Origin: Fistularia commersonii
Taxonomy: Eukaryota; Chordata; Actinopteri; Syngnathiformes; Fistulariidae
Length of the DNA stretch: 64,000 nucleotides
NCBI GenBank assembly: GCA_037954325.1
Contig: JBBMNZ010000029.1
Location: forward strand, 11,691,001 to 11,755,000
Direction: 5' to 3'
Position numbers and translations under genes: made by a program
Shown here: positions 48,961 to 58,828 of the stretch, piece by piece
How the letters are laid out: each line of letters opens with the position of its first letter
Numbering within the stretch: the first letter of the stretch is position 1
The notes under the pieces: generated by a model
Told to the model about the DNA's origin: nothing
Database searches by the model: none
Seen by the model: the letters and a program-made list of their open reading frames with translations, nothing else

Positions 48961-49554
48961 TTGATCACCTTTTTTGTTCCTCTCTGCTATTAGAAACCCA
49001 TCATGTTGTGCAAGTTGTCCATGATAATACAGTCACTATACCTGCTACAATTCCTGTATCCCTCCTATATGTCACTGCTTTCAAAGTTTTGTTTTTTATT
49101 CATTTCATTTTAATTTTATTTATCCAGATAGATTTTCTCTTGTTCATAATTTGCTTCAGGCTTTATTTCAGTATATAAATGTAGGAATAGAGAATTGTCT
49201 AATGTAATTCTAATTTTGAATAGAACTTTAACCAGAAAAAATGGTTACAAGTACGAAAAAACTGCCCAACAATATCTAAAAAAAAGAAAAAAAATCAATA
49301 CCAAATAGTTCCATTTTGAACTACCGCAAGTTGAAATTAAACCAAATTAGCTAGAATTAGCAAACACAAAATTTGATCAACCATTTTGAAACTCATTTTG
49401 GACTAAAAACTGCCCATTTCATGGAGGAAGAATTTGTATCCACTCATGCTGAGCACAGCTCAACTTCAATTTTAACCAGAAGAGATGACATTTACGGTAA
49501 CATTGAATTAGATACATGACATTAGATACATGACATGCAAATTTGTCAAGCATC

Positions 49555-49597
<43 letters not shown>

Positions 49598-50379
49598 TTA
49601 TAGGGGGCGGCATGCCTACTGCTCATGGTTCATCCATGATGGATTCATTGCAGAGAGCAAATTTCCCCACATGGATTAATAAAGGATAAATGATCAGATC
49701 AGATGACCAGATCAGATGATTATTTATTACCTCTTGCTTCACAAGTTGGCCCAGGAAGTTTAAATCCAAGGATTGATAGGTTCTAGACCCAGACAGTCAG
49801 AGAAATCAGTGTAATTCTCATAACCTTTTCCATGACACAGTCTAAAATGAATAGCACTTCTGGCAAACAATGGATAACTCATCTAGAACTCTCACTTTGT
49901 TTTTATTACTGGAGTTTATTGACTGCTCATGACACACTAACATAAAGGAGAATATGGAGGTGCTTGATGATGAGACCAATATGAAGGAGTTACAGCCTGA
50001 TCTCCTGTCTTAGTCTGCCTTCTTTGACAAATTGGATTTATCTTGGGGCTTTAATTAGAACGATCAGGTGGTCCAAACCAGACAAGGCTGCAAGACTGGG
50101 AACGTTGCTGCTCCAGAGGCTCACTGAGATAAAGCCAGAATAAGTTACTTACTATAAGTCACTGTGAGAGAGCTGAACAACAACAACTCTAAGCTCTATT
50201 CATTCTTCTATGATGCTGTACTTTCAACAAGCTTCCCCACAGCGAGCTCTCAGAATACAGACCTGACGCTGTTCTACATTTCCTGGGGAACCTGCTGACT
50301 TATGGCAGCAAACATCCAGTTTTTTATTCCACTTATCATGCCGTGACCTCACTGCCATCACAAAGCAATTGGAAATGAA
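48961..50379. other. neurl1 intron 1, 5' part
   Basis: AT-rich intronic DNA with a (TA)n run at 49559-49590. A LINE-like 3' end lies near 49605-49700 (GGGGCGGCATG to ATTAATAAAGGATAA). No exon is recognised. Confidence 0.55.
49559..49590. repeat. (TA)n microsatellite
   Basis: Sixteen TA units, followed directly by TTTATATTTATAGGGGGCGG, the probable edge of an old retroelement 3' end. Confidence 0.9.
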
Positions 50380-50809
50380 CCCACCGGAGCGCAGATCCCC
50401 TGTCTTTGTGAGTGAGGGGAACGACGGAGTGCAACAGGGGTGGGCGGAGGCGGGTGGGAGGGGTCGCAACTTCATCCCTCAGAAGTGCCTACAAGCCGAT
50501 TAGCGAAACACATTAACCCTTAGGGGTAGGGTGACATCCTGTGTTTAGCGGCTCCAAGAAAACGCGAACGCAGCTTCGGGAACGCGACTCTTCAGACCGC
50601 GGTGACGTTACTGTGAGCGAAGAATAGGCTAAAGTGGCACCTGATTAAGCTAACTGCTATGAATGAATCCAAACAGGCCTAAACAAAACAGCTTTCAGGG
50701 ATGGAGAATAATAATGATAATTATTATAATTATTATTACTATTATCATTATTTATTCATTTATTATTCTATTATAATTATTAATACTACAATGATAATCC
50801 TTTCCTTAC

Positions 50810-50843
50810 CGTATAATGCATTCCGCGTTAGCTGACCACCCAT
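50810..50843 (-). CDS. neurl1: neurl1 exon 1: start codon and myristoylation-type N-terminus
   Basis: On the minus strand AACCATGGGT, a strong initiation context, opens 11 codons (MGGQLTRNALY) and one base, ending TACG|GTAAGG, a good donor. Phase 1 is exactly what exon 2 requires, and the joined coding sequence has a whole number of codons. Gly2, followed by small or polar residues, fits an N-myristoylation signal; mammalian Neurl1 is known to reach the plasma membrane by N-myristoylation. The longer human N-terminus begins MGNN; I recall short MGGQ-type isoforms, which this resembles. A second, longer first exon may lie outside the window. Support is from splice signals, phase and CpG context, not from homology over a long stretch. 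Confidence 0.85.
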
Positions 50844-50882
50844 GGTTTAATTGTTGTCTCTAGCGTGCGTCAACGCTGTGGA

Positions 50883-51134
50883 TTATTCGTGCGCTCCATC
50901 CAAAGGCAGCAGCAGCATCAGCTTGCCACTTCCCTCCCGGCTCCAGGATGAAAACACGAGGCGAGGAGTCCACACCTCCTTCTTCCCGGCGAACGGAGAT
51001 CGTGTCTCTGCCTCGAATCCCGCCCCCTCGAACATGACCGCACATGCGCCCCTCCGACCTTCGTCCCGCTCACTCACATCGTCATTTGCATAAAAGGTGG
51101 AGACTTCGACCAGTTTTAACACTGTAGCTGCCAT
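50883..51134 (-). other. Upstream open reading frame in the neurl1 leader
   Basis: An 83-codon open frame on the neurl1 strand (internal ATG in a GGTCATGTTC context giving a 50-codon version) ends 39 bases before the neurl1 start codon. If the transcript begins upstream of it, it could reduce translation of neurl1. It may equally be chance openness of GC-rich DNA. Confidence 0.35.
51084..51096 (+). promoter_or_regulatory. Octamer and TATA-like element facing away from neurl1
   Basis: On the plus strand ATTTGCAT is a perfect octamer-factor site. It is immediately followed by an overlapping CATAAAAGG, which resembles a TATA box. Read as a core promoter it would drive plus-strand transcription starting near 51115-51125. 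On the neurl1 strand the octamer reads ATGCAAAT, about 240 bases upstream of the ATG, and could bind POU factors in either orientation. Confidence 0.5.
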
Positions 51135-51204
51135 GCCTCAACCGGGAGAAACAGGGGAACGGGACTTGGACGTATTGCGCGGTAGATTTAAAATATGTTA
51201 GTAC

Positions 51205-51350
51205 CATTCATCCATCTATCCATCCATCCATCCATCCACCCATCCGTCCATCCATCGTCTGCCGCTGATCGTGCACGCAGGGTCGCGGGGGATGCTGGAG
51301 CCTGTCCCAGCCGTCACTAGGTGAGAGGAGGGGTTCACTCAGGACCCAGG
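51205..51350 (-). repeat. ATCC repeat and common teleost repeat fragment
   Basis: An ATCC tetranucleotide run (51205-51260) leads into GGGTCGCGGGGGATGCTGGAG and CCTGTCCCAGCCGTCACTAGG. These are the reverse complement of the 3' part of the dispersed repeat at 15340-15640. Confidence 0.75.
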
Positions 51351-51750
51351 ATGGGTTTCATTTGTACACTAGGACAATTCTCCCATTTTTTTTTTATTGT
51401 CCTTATGCATGTGCATCTATCCCGTTCTATGTGCATGATAATGACGATGACTGTTGGGAGCTTCTCTTAGTTCTATGTTAAAGAACTCCATTGTTGAATG
51501 ATTGTAAAATGTTGTGTTCAACGTGTGACACTAACCTGCTCTGTGAGTTTCCATAACGCGGGAGTGCACCCGCAGGCTTACTGTTGGCGCTGAGAGACAC
51601 CCCCTGAGTTTCCACTGTTCGCTGTCTGTTAAATTAAAGCAATCTTCCAAAGAGCAATTTATCCTTGACTGCGATTGTTGCTTTGCTAAACCCTAGCTCA
51701 CCACAATATGTCTATTTCATTCCTCTTTTGTTTTTTCATAAGTTGTCATA
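51351..51750. other. Upstream flank, no feature
   Basis: Unremarkable sequence between two repeat blocks. No reading frame of note. Confidence 0.6.
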
Positions 51751-51925
51751 TTCTTCTTCTTCGTCTTCTCCTTTTGGCTTCACCCTTCGGGGGTCGCCAC
51801 AGCGAATCAACCTTCTCCATCTAACTCTATTCACTGTATCCTCTCTCATACCAACTACCTTCATATCCTCTCTCACTACATCCATAAATCTTTTCTTTGG
51901 TCTTCCTCGGTCCTCTTTGGTCTAC
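51751..51925 (-). mobile_element. GAA-tailed LINE 3' end, head-to-head with the next copy
   Basis: A reversed CTTCTTCTTCG tail is followed by GGGGGTCGCCACAGCGAATC and the reversed C-terminal coding part. It stops at the join to a forward-oriented copy near 51930. Confidence 0.88.
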
Positions 51926-51934
51926 ACTTTTTTC

Positions 51935-53220
51935 CAGAAAAGACAGGAACATCGGGTAACTTAGTAACTTAGTCCTTTTGTAGTTACTGCTAACAGCTAA
52001 GACCATTTATGTTTCATTATATTTCTTATTCTTCCTCCTTTCCACTATTATCTATTACTGTTATGTTTTTACTTGAAACTCTGGCACAACAATTTCCTTC
52101 GGGATTAATAAAGTTGTTCTCATCTCATCTCATCTCTCATCTTAGGGCACGCAGGGGCACACAGATAGACTACATCTTGTATGGACAAGGTAACCTGAAA
52201 GAGATCAGTGACTGCAGAGATGTTGTAGGTGGGAGCATAGCCAGACAGCATAGGATGGTGGTTTGTAGGATGACTCTGGTGACAAGGAAGATCAAGAGGA
52301 TAAAGGTAAAGCAGATGACAAAGTGGTGGAGGCTGTACCGAGAGGAGTACAGGGAGATACAGCGTAAGGTAAAGATAGAGGTAGCAAAGGCAAAACAAAG
52401 GGTGTGTGATGATTTGTATGCTTTGTTGGACAGTGAGGAGGGAGAGAATGATTTATACAGATTGGTGAAACAGAAATAAAGATGGAAAGGATGTACAATC
52501 GGTCAGGGTGATTCAGGATAGAGAGGGAAATGTATTGACAGATGCTAGAAGAGTGATGGGAAGATGGAAAGAGTACTTTGAATAGCTGATGAATGTGGAA
52601 ACTGAAAGAGAGGCAAGGGTAGAAGATGTGACTTTTGTAAACTACAAAGTAGCAGAGATTAGTAAAAGTGAAGTGAGGAAGGCATTGAAGATGAAGAAGA
52701 GTGGAAAAGCAGTTGGTCCTGATGATATACCTGTGGAGGTGTGGAAGTGTCTAGGAGAGGCAGCAGTAGAGTTTCTGACTCTATTATTCAACGGGATCTT
52801 AACAAGTGAAAAGATGCCTGAAGAATGAAGACAAAGTGTGGTGGTGCCCATTTTTTAGAAAAAGGGCAATTTGCAGAAGTGCAGCAAGGGACAAAGTTGA
52901 TTGGCCTTACAATGACGTTATGGGAAAGTGTAGTTGAAAGTAGACTAAGAGGGGAAGTCAGAATTTTTGAACAGTGTCATGCCTAGAAAGAGTACTACAG
53001 ATGCATGATTTGCCTTGAGAATGCTAATCGAGAAGTACAGAGAAGGCCAGGAGGAGGTGCATTGTGTTTTCGTAGACCTAGACTTCTTCAGACTGGAATT
53101 GCTGGAATTAGAGCTGCCAGGCAGGAGGTCTCGAGGAAGACCAAAGAGAAGATTTATGGATGTAGCGATATGGAGGTAGTTGGTGTGAGAATGGAGGGTA
53201 CAGAGAACAGGGTTAGATTG
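51935..53220 (+). mobile_element. GAA-LINE family, forward copy with internal deletion
   Basis: The plus strand starts within the endonuclease (FQKRQEHRVT) and is interrupted at about 51958-52140 by another element's 3' end. It resumes with TQIDYILYGQGNLKEISDC, RQHRMVVCRMTLVTRK and the pre-RT region (KSGKAVGPDDIPVEVWKCL). It then jumps near 53090 from early RT (VDLD) to the C-terminal LPGRRSRGRPKRRFMD-like segment. The RT core is therefore deleted. It ends at a TCTTA repeat instead of a GAA tail. Confidence 0.88.
51958..52140 (+). mobile_element. L2-type LINE 3' end inserted in the GAA-LINE
   Basis: This segment interrupts the endonuclease coding sequence between GGGTAACTTA and GGGCACGCAG. 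Its end, TTCCTTCGGGATTAATAAAG followed by TCTCATCTCATCTCATC, is the typical fish L2-like 3' terminus with a short tandem tail. A TAACTTAG or CTTAG duplication at the edges is possible but ambiguous. Confidence 0.6.
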
Positions 53221-53230
53221 AGAGGGTTGA

Positions 53231-53268
53231 TCTTATCTTATCTTATCTTATCTTATCTTATCTTATCT

Positions 53269-53317
<49 letters not shown>

Positions 53318-53387
53318 TTATCTTATCTTATCTTATCTTATCTTATCTTATCTTATCTTATCTTATCTTATCTTATCTTATCTTATC
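53231..53387. repeat. (TCTTA)n pentanucleotide microsatellite
   Basis: About 31 TCTTA units with a single TCTAA variant near 53300. It is the complement of the (GATAA)n tract at 38866-38941. It abuts the LINE end and forms a Leu/Ser/Tyr repeat frame that is not a protein. Confidence 0.97.
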
Positions 53388-53409
53388 CAAACTGCACCAG
53401 TTGTGACTT

Positions 53410-53880
53410 TCAGTAGTCTGACACATCATGAGTCAACGCCTAGTTCTTCCAGCCCCAAACTAGTTAAGCTATCATGAAACCCTGGCTGTGGTGTAGTGCT
53501 GGAATCTCCAGACTCCCTATCACATGTTTCTTGGCTCTTTACCTCAACGATGGTGGCTGGGTCAAGATCCACAACAGCAACACAGTTTGACATGTCTGTA
53601 AGCTTGGTGTGGCGTCTCAAAGTACTGTGTTGTCGAGAGGTGTTAAGGACTCTGACGAGGACCCATCCATCACCACTCATGGTTGCAATGGATCTACCAG
53701 CTCCTTGTTCCAGAGGGGTTGACGCCTCTCCTTGCCACTTCCTGTTACCAGACTCCTGTGACGCGACCCCAGAAACAACCTGGACCCAGCACGGCCCTCC
53801 AATCATCTCCAATGTAAAATCGAACCCCTTAAAAAAGCAGTGACCCGGGTTCTGGCTGGCTGGCGCACAGAGTAGCTTTT
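53410..53880 (-). mobile_element. Possible LTR retroelement (Ty3/gypsy-like) pol fragment
   Basis: The minus-strand frame 53812-53426 (128 codons) contains GDGWVLVRVLNTSRQHSTLR and RHTKLTDMSNCVAVVDL. This resembles the segment between protease and reverse transcriptase in Ty3/gypsy-type polyproteins, where a VRVLN-type strand precedes the RT. No protease active site, RT core or terminal repeat is visible. Assignment rests on this one motif and is tentative. Confidence 0.4.
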
Positions 53881-54770
53881 TCGACCTTTTTTTGGTTTGT
53901 GCATTTTTTAAGCTTAGTTTTTCATTATTTTTTTAAATATACATATCCCCCTTTCACCTCCCCCATATCTTCCTCATCTCGGATATTTCCCCTTTCACCT
54001 AACCTCCTGCTGCAGCAGATATTTTTTCTCAGACTAACAGACTAACAATAAGTTAACCATACAAAAAACTTTTTTAGCCGCCTGAGCTAACGCAGCCAAT
54101 GCAACTAACGCAACCAGCGTTATCAGCTCACCCCGTATAGTATGGAATATACAAGTGATTCCCAAGTCCCATCTACCCTGCTATACTGCCTGGATCTCTG
54201 GTACCCAACTGGATCTCCGATACTGCTCCACTGTAAGAGACCGAGTGGAGAGAAGATCATGAAATCTCATGTTCTCAATAGTTTCCTCAAAATTTCTCCA
54301 TACTTTTATAATTACCATTCCAGTTTGACAGGAGCTTTGTTCACACTGCTTGAGTGAGGAAAAATAACTGTCCCCTTCGTTTGTGTGGGACCATTTTGTG
54401 TCTTGGTTATTTATATCTCAACACTGTTTTTTATGTCAGGTCCTTTCCTCTGTATATGATCCTTGAGTAGTACTGGGAGTGTGAACAACAACTGGAATTG
54501 CCCACTGTTTTGTCCATCCAACTTTGTCAGAACTGAGTAGCCTGACAGCCCGATTACTCTGTTCCTGGGGTAGCTCCTGTGTGGCTGCAGCATCAGCCTG
54601 CCTGACGTTATCGGAATTAAGCTGCTTGGTCTAAAATTGTTCTCCAATTTTCCTACCCATCTATAATTTTTTGTGGTTTTTGCCATTATTTTAGGTTCCA
54701 TCTTTAAATTAAATTGGAGCAGCATATCTTGAATTCCGCAGATATCTGACACCACCTTGACCTGCTCTCT
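53881..54770. other. Unassigned stretch with a minus-strand open frame
   Basis: No known element is recognised. The minus-strand frame at 54824-54411 is open for 137 codons and reads like a protein (REQVKVVSDICGIQDMLLQF, RWVGKLENNFRPSSLIPIT), but I cannot assign it. Its first 17 or so codons overlap the next element on the opposite strand. It may be a retroelement remnant or chance. Confidence 0.4.
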
Positions 54771-56950
54771 CGTCACTCCTGAGAACAGATCCAGAAGGCC
54801 AAGTGGGAGAAGACTGACCACCATGTCATCTGGTTGGACCTTGCAAATCCATATGGATCAGTCCTACAGCCGATCAGCTACACTATGGAGTTCTTCCACG
54901 TGCCTCCCTCCATCAAGAACCTGCTTACAGCGTACTTCAGCGACCTGCAGATGTGCCATCTCTCCAATCTTGTTTGTGGCAGCCTTTGAGGTAAGGCTCA
55001 TTGGATCCAAACAAATGGTTGGTGGGATCAAGGTATCATCTGGTCAGAGGCTTCTCCCTTTGAGGAGCTACAAGAACGATGACAAAAGCCTCCTTCAGAC
55101 AGCATTGTGTAGTGTACAGCTCGACTGCTAAAAAGGATGGACTGGTCGATGACTTTGGCACGATCACTCCTGTTGTTGGTGGAGAGAGAATCCCCCCTGC
55201 TGGCCGAACAATCCATCCAAAGCCCGGGGAGGCAGTATACAACCAAGCTGTCTGACAAGCAGATGGGGAAAACTGTCATGAAGCAGCTAACAGACAGCCT
55301 GATAAGGATCAACCAAAACTAACTCACAGGTAAGTACAAGGTCTGGTGCTACCAGTTCACAGTGGGTAATATGGCTGCTGAAGATGAGTGAGATTGCCTA
55401 ATCTGCTGCAAGAAAGATGAATGGAAAAACCAACATATTCATCCAAAAGTGGTAAGGGCTATCATAGTGCCTCTGCGAAACAGACCTCTTTGGAAAGAAC
55501 ACACTAACTGCCACTGTAATCCATCAGTAAGGCCCATATGCAAGAGAAGACCAGAGTGGTCCTCAAGCTAAGAAAGTCCACTGATAAGGCAGTAAGGAAT
55601 GCAAACACCAGGGTTCCTATGGGGCGGAAGGGGTATGCCCAGACAGACGTTGAACAGGCTGTTAGCAGGATGCAACACCAAGAGGTCGTTGGCAGAATCC
55701 AGGTGGGTAGAGCAGGAATAGGATGAGGGTGGCACCTTGCTTTTGGTCCAAAGCCAACTCCAAAGAGAGAACAGAGATGGTGGTGGTGGAGGTGGCGAGG
55801 ATGGCGGGCCGCAGGGCGGCTGGACAACTTCAGTGGGAATTGCTGCCTTGAACATTGGTTGGTCAGGTTTGTGGAAGATGCCGCAGGCAAGGATCAGCTT
55901 TTTCATTCACACAACATATGACACACTTCCCTGCCTTGTAACCTCCACCAGTGGTTTGTAATGCTGCTACCTCTGCAATAACCGCAACACAAGCTTCCGG
56001 CACATCCTGTCAAGCGGCACTATTGTGCTCTCTCAGGTACGCTACCGCTGGTGCCACGACCAGGTCCTGAGGAAGTTAGCTGAGGTGCGGGAGAGGTGTC
56101 GACAAGATGACAAAAAGTCACCACCAGCTGAGAGCAGCATCAAGTTTGTTTCAGGCAAAAAGAAGCAGGCCGACCCCTTTTCCCTGACAAGGAGTGGGAA
56201 ATGAGGGTTGACCTGGACAGGCAACTTCAGTTCCCCAAAGAGATCACCGCCACACCTCTCAGTATTGCATGGTCCAGCAATGCAAGGTCAGCTTGCCTCA
56301 TCAACCTTACAATCCCACATGAAGAGAGGATCAAGGCTACCTTCAAGTACAAAAAGGCCAAATATGCTGACTTGGCTACTGAGTGTTGGGAAGCTGGCTG
56401 GAAGATCACCATCTACCCTGTTGAGGTGGGATGCCGTGGCTTTGTAGGACTGTCAACCATATGCCTCTTGAGGAATGCAAGGGTGACCAGAGGCAGGCTG
56501 AAGAAAGTAGTCAAAAAGTTGGTGGAGGAGGCAGAGAAAGGCAGCTTTTGACTCTGGCTAAAGAGGAAGACCAGGTGCTAGGGAAAGAACAGCTAGCCCC
56601 AACAAGCTGCAGGAGGTAAAAACCATCAACTGCAGGGAGTTACAGGGAGATGCCCCAGTCGCTGCCCGGCTTCCAGGAGACATTCCAGGCATAAAGTAGC
56701 GAAACATTGATGAATGGTTGTTCCTGGCTGATGATCCTTCAGCGGGTGTCCCTGCGGCTGACCCATGGGCACTGGCACTAGTGGAGGTGCGACAGGCAGA
56801 GATGCCCAGCAGGAACTCCCATCTACTTGTACGTTTGCTAGTTTTCCACTCCTGATTATCTCTGCTTTTGTCTCCTCTCTTTCGCCGCCGTATATGAGCG
56901 AGTGCAAACAGGAGCAAATTGTTTCAATTCACTCAGCTTTGAGTGGCTGT
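54771..56950 (+). mobile_element. R2/R4-type LINE (restriction-like endonuclease class), decayed
   Basis: Plus-strand pieces in order: the RT start KAKWEKTDHHVIWLDLANPY near 54795-54855; SPILFVAAFEV near 54960; VGGIKVSSGQRLLPLRSY near 55020-55070; RESPLLAEQSIQSPGRQYTT; GRKGYAQTDVEQAVSRMQHQ. A linker with RYRWCHDQVLRKLAEVRER follows near 56040-56090. The C-terminal endonuclease region lies at 56201-56551. RT followed by a C-terminal PD-(D/E)XK nuclease is the layout of R2, R4 (including fish Rex6) and NeSL elements. Many stops and frameshifts are present. The last 400 bases look like its 3' UTR. Confidence 0.75.
56201..56551 (+). pseudogene. Restriction-like endonuclease remnant of the R2/R4-type LINE
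   Basis: A 116-codon open stretch begins RVDLDRQLQFPKEITATPLS and continues through LINLTIPHEERIKATFKYKK to YPVEVGCRGFVGLST. In related elements the nuclease core has an Arg-Pro-Asp motif and a following Glu-Leu-Thr strand. Here the corresponding positions read LSI and NLT, so both acidic metal ligands seem lost, assuming the alignment I recall. A neighbouring frame (56208-56447) is a shadow. Confidence 0.65.
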
Positions 56951-58472
56951 AGATTTGGTTGGTGATTACTAAACCTCATTGCAGCAGCAGCTGGAAAGCA
57001 TACCCTGGTTTCTCTGAAAACCATAGCTTGAAAAATCTATGAGTACAGCGTAACACAGGGTCCAAGAAGCATGCATGGGTAACTGATAGCTGTTAAGTAC
57101 TGTTACAACACAACTTGTGTGTGTGTCCACCAATCGACAGAGGCAACACAGCATTCTGCCAGCAGAGGAGGGATTGTTGTCTAATTTCAGGTGATTTGTA
57201 CTGAAGTGAAAGAGAACCTTACAGCACATGCTGACTATTTTGAAAGTCAAGAGTGTATTTCCTGGAGTAAGTATTATCTAGAATTGCAAGGCAGGTGTGC
57301 AGCAAAACCTTCTATTAAGTTCTCTTTCTGGAGCCCCATTACAAGGCTGCTTAGTGAAATCTCACACAGTCTAGAGTGAGATGGAAGACAGGTGGAGTGA
57401 TTTTTGCAGAGGCAACCTTGGGGATCATGAACAGAAAATGAGATACATGGAAAAAGCAAAGGGGAGAAAGGTGACAAATAGAGTTATGGGGCATTTGCAC
57501 AGCTTTGGCTGTAAGCATTAGAATAACGATGTGTCCTCCTTTCTTTATATGAGTACACTTATTTATTAACAAGGGTGAAAGTTGAGTGCAGAAGATGTCT
57601 GCAGTAATGTAATGCTTTTCATCAGACTGAACAAGAGAAGTAGGGAAGTGATAATTCGATCTGTCACTCTGCTTTAACATATTTGAAACCTGCTAAACCG
57701 TGAGCTAGATGATTTTGAGGAAATATCTTATCTCTTCAGCAACCACAGAAATCACAGTTTCTATGTCTGTCTAAGATGCTACAAAATGTGATAGGGTGGA
57801 GTGATGCCTTTCAGTGGGGAATCACTGCTAATATGAAAGTATTTAATCATCATTCAAGGTGGTTAGTCATAAACTATACTAATATTTTCTTCCCTGGTGA
57901 TGAGGTGATGAGGGGGATTCTTCACTGTGAAAAGGATTATTTGTGACAATCTGAAAAACTAGAAATTATGGAATAAGAACAGATATAGATGAATAAAAAA
58001 AAAAGAAGAAAAATGAAGTGGCCAATGAACAACAGTTGTAGCATTCTACTTCTTCACACAGAAGTACTGAGCAAATACACAAAACTGGTAAAAATAAACA
58101 AGTTCCACAAAATAGTTTTTTTCAAATATTCAGAAGGTTCCTACAAAACTACAAGTTTGTCAGCACTTTTGTAAATATTCTAACCACAATCAGATGCAGG
58201 ACCAAACCATTTTTTAGTTATTTTCTTTCTGATTTTGAAGCATGTCTTATCATATAAAGTGTTTTTTGAACTATTTTTGACAACAGTTCTGATTTTAACA
58301 AAAAATGTTGGAAACGTTGTTTATCTGTCTTATTTGTTTGTTTGGATTTAAAGACAAGAGTTTCTCCAAAGAGTTTCTTCTTGAATTTTAGATCTTTTTG
58401 CAAGCACTGTGTTATTTACTTAGCAAGACAAATGGACAAAATAGATCAATATAGAATTTATAACTATATATA
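56951..58472. other. Upstream flank, no gene recognised
   Basis: AT-rich sequence with short frames only. The minus-strand frames at 57250-56969 and 57680-57351 have no recognisable domain. Confidence 0.6.
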
Positions 58473-58828
58473 CTGCTCAAAAAAATAGAGGGAACACTTG
58501 AACAACACAATGTAACTCCAAGTCAATCACACTTCTGTGAAATCATAGTGTCCACTCAGGAAGCAACACAGATTCATTTTTACTTGTTTTAAGGACATTA
58601 CATCAAAGTTGGATCAGCCTGGAGTGTGTTTTTACACTTTAATTTTGAGTGTGATTCCTAATCCAGACCTCCATGGGTTAATACATTTGATTTCCATTGA
58701 TCATTTTTGTGTGATTTTGTTGTCAGCACATTCAACTGTGTAAAGAGTAAAGTATTTCATAAGAATATGTCATTCATTTAGATCTAGGATGTGTTTTTTA
58801 AGTGTTCCCTTTATTTTTTTGAGCAGTG
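58473..58828. mobile_element. Mariner-type MITE with about 28-bp inverted ends
   Basis: The left end CTGCTCAAAAAAATAGAGGG continues AACACTT. The right end, AAGTGTTCCCTTTATTTTTT then TGAGCAG, is its complement with one mismatch. The 356-bp element lies between TA-rich borders, fitting a TA target site, and has no coding capacity. The widespread fish element of this type starts CACTGCTC; two bases seem lost at the left here. Confidence 0.88.

Larger units (their letters stand above)
50380..51175 (-). promoter_or_regulatory. neurl1: CpG-rich probable promoter and 5' UTR of neurl1
   Basis: Unlike the AT-rich surroundings, the blocks 50380-50620 and 50825-51175 are dense in CpG dinucleotides (for example GCGAACGCAGCTTCGGGAAC and CGTCCCGCTCACTCACATCG). 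The segment contains neurl1 coding exon 1 and extends about 330 bases upstream of its ATG. CpG-rich islands at first exons are typical vertebrate promoters. The transcription start is not visible from sequence alone; it most likely lies upstream of 50843, within 50850-51130. Confidence 0.75.

Noticed and set aside
50224..50475. 83-codon minus-strand frame starting MKLRPLPP near the CpG island
   Set aside because: No homology or usable splice phase; it lies inside intron 1 and is open because of GC-rich composition.
53005..53406. Frame with Leu-Ile-Leu-Ser-Tyr repeats
   Set aside because: Translation of the (TCTTA)n tract joined to a LINE fragment.
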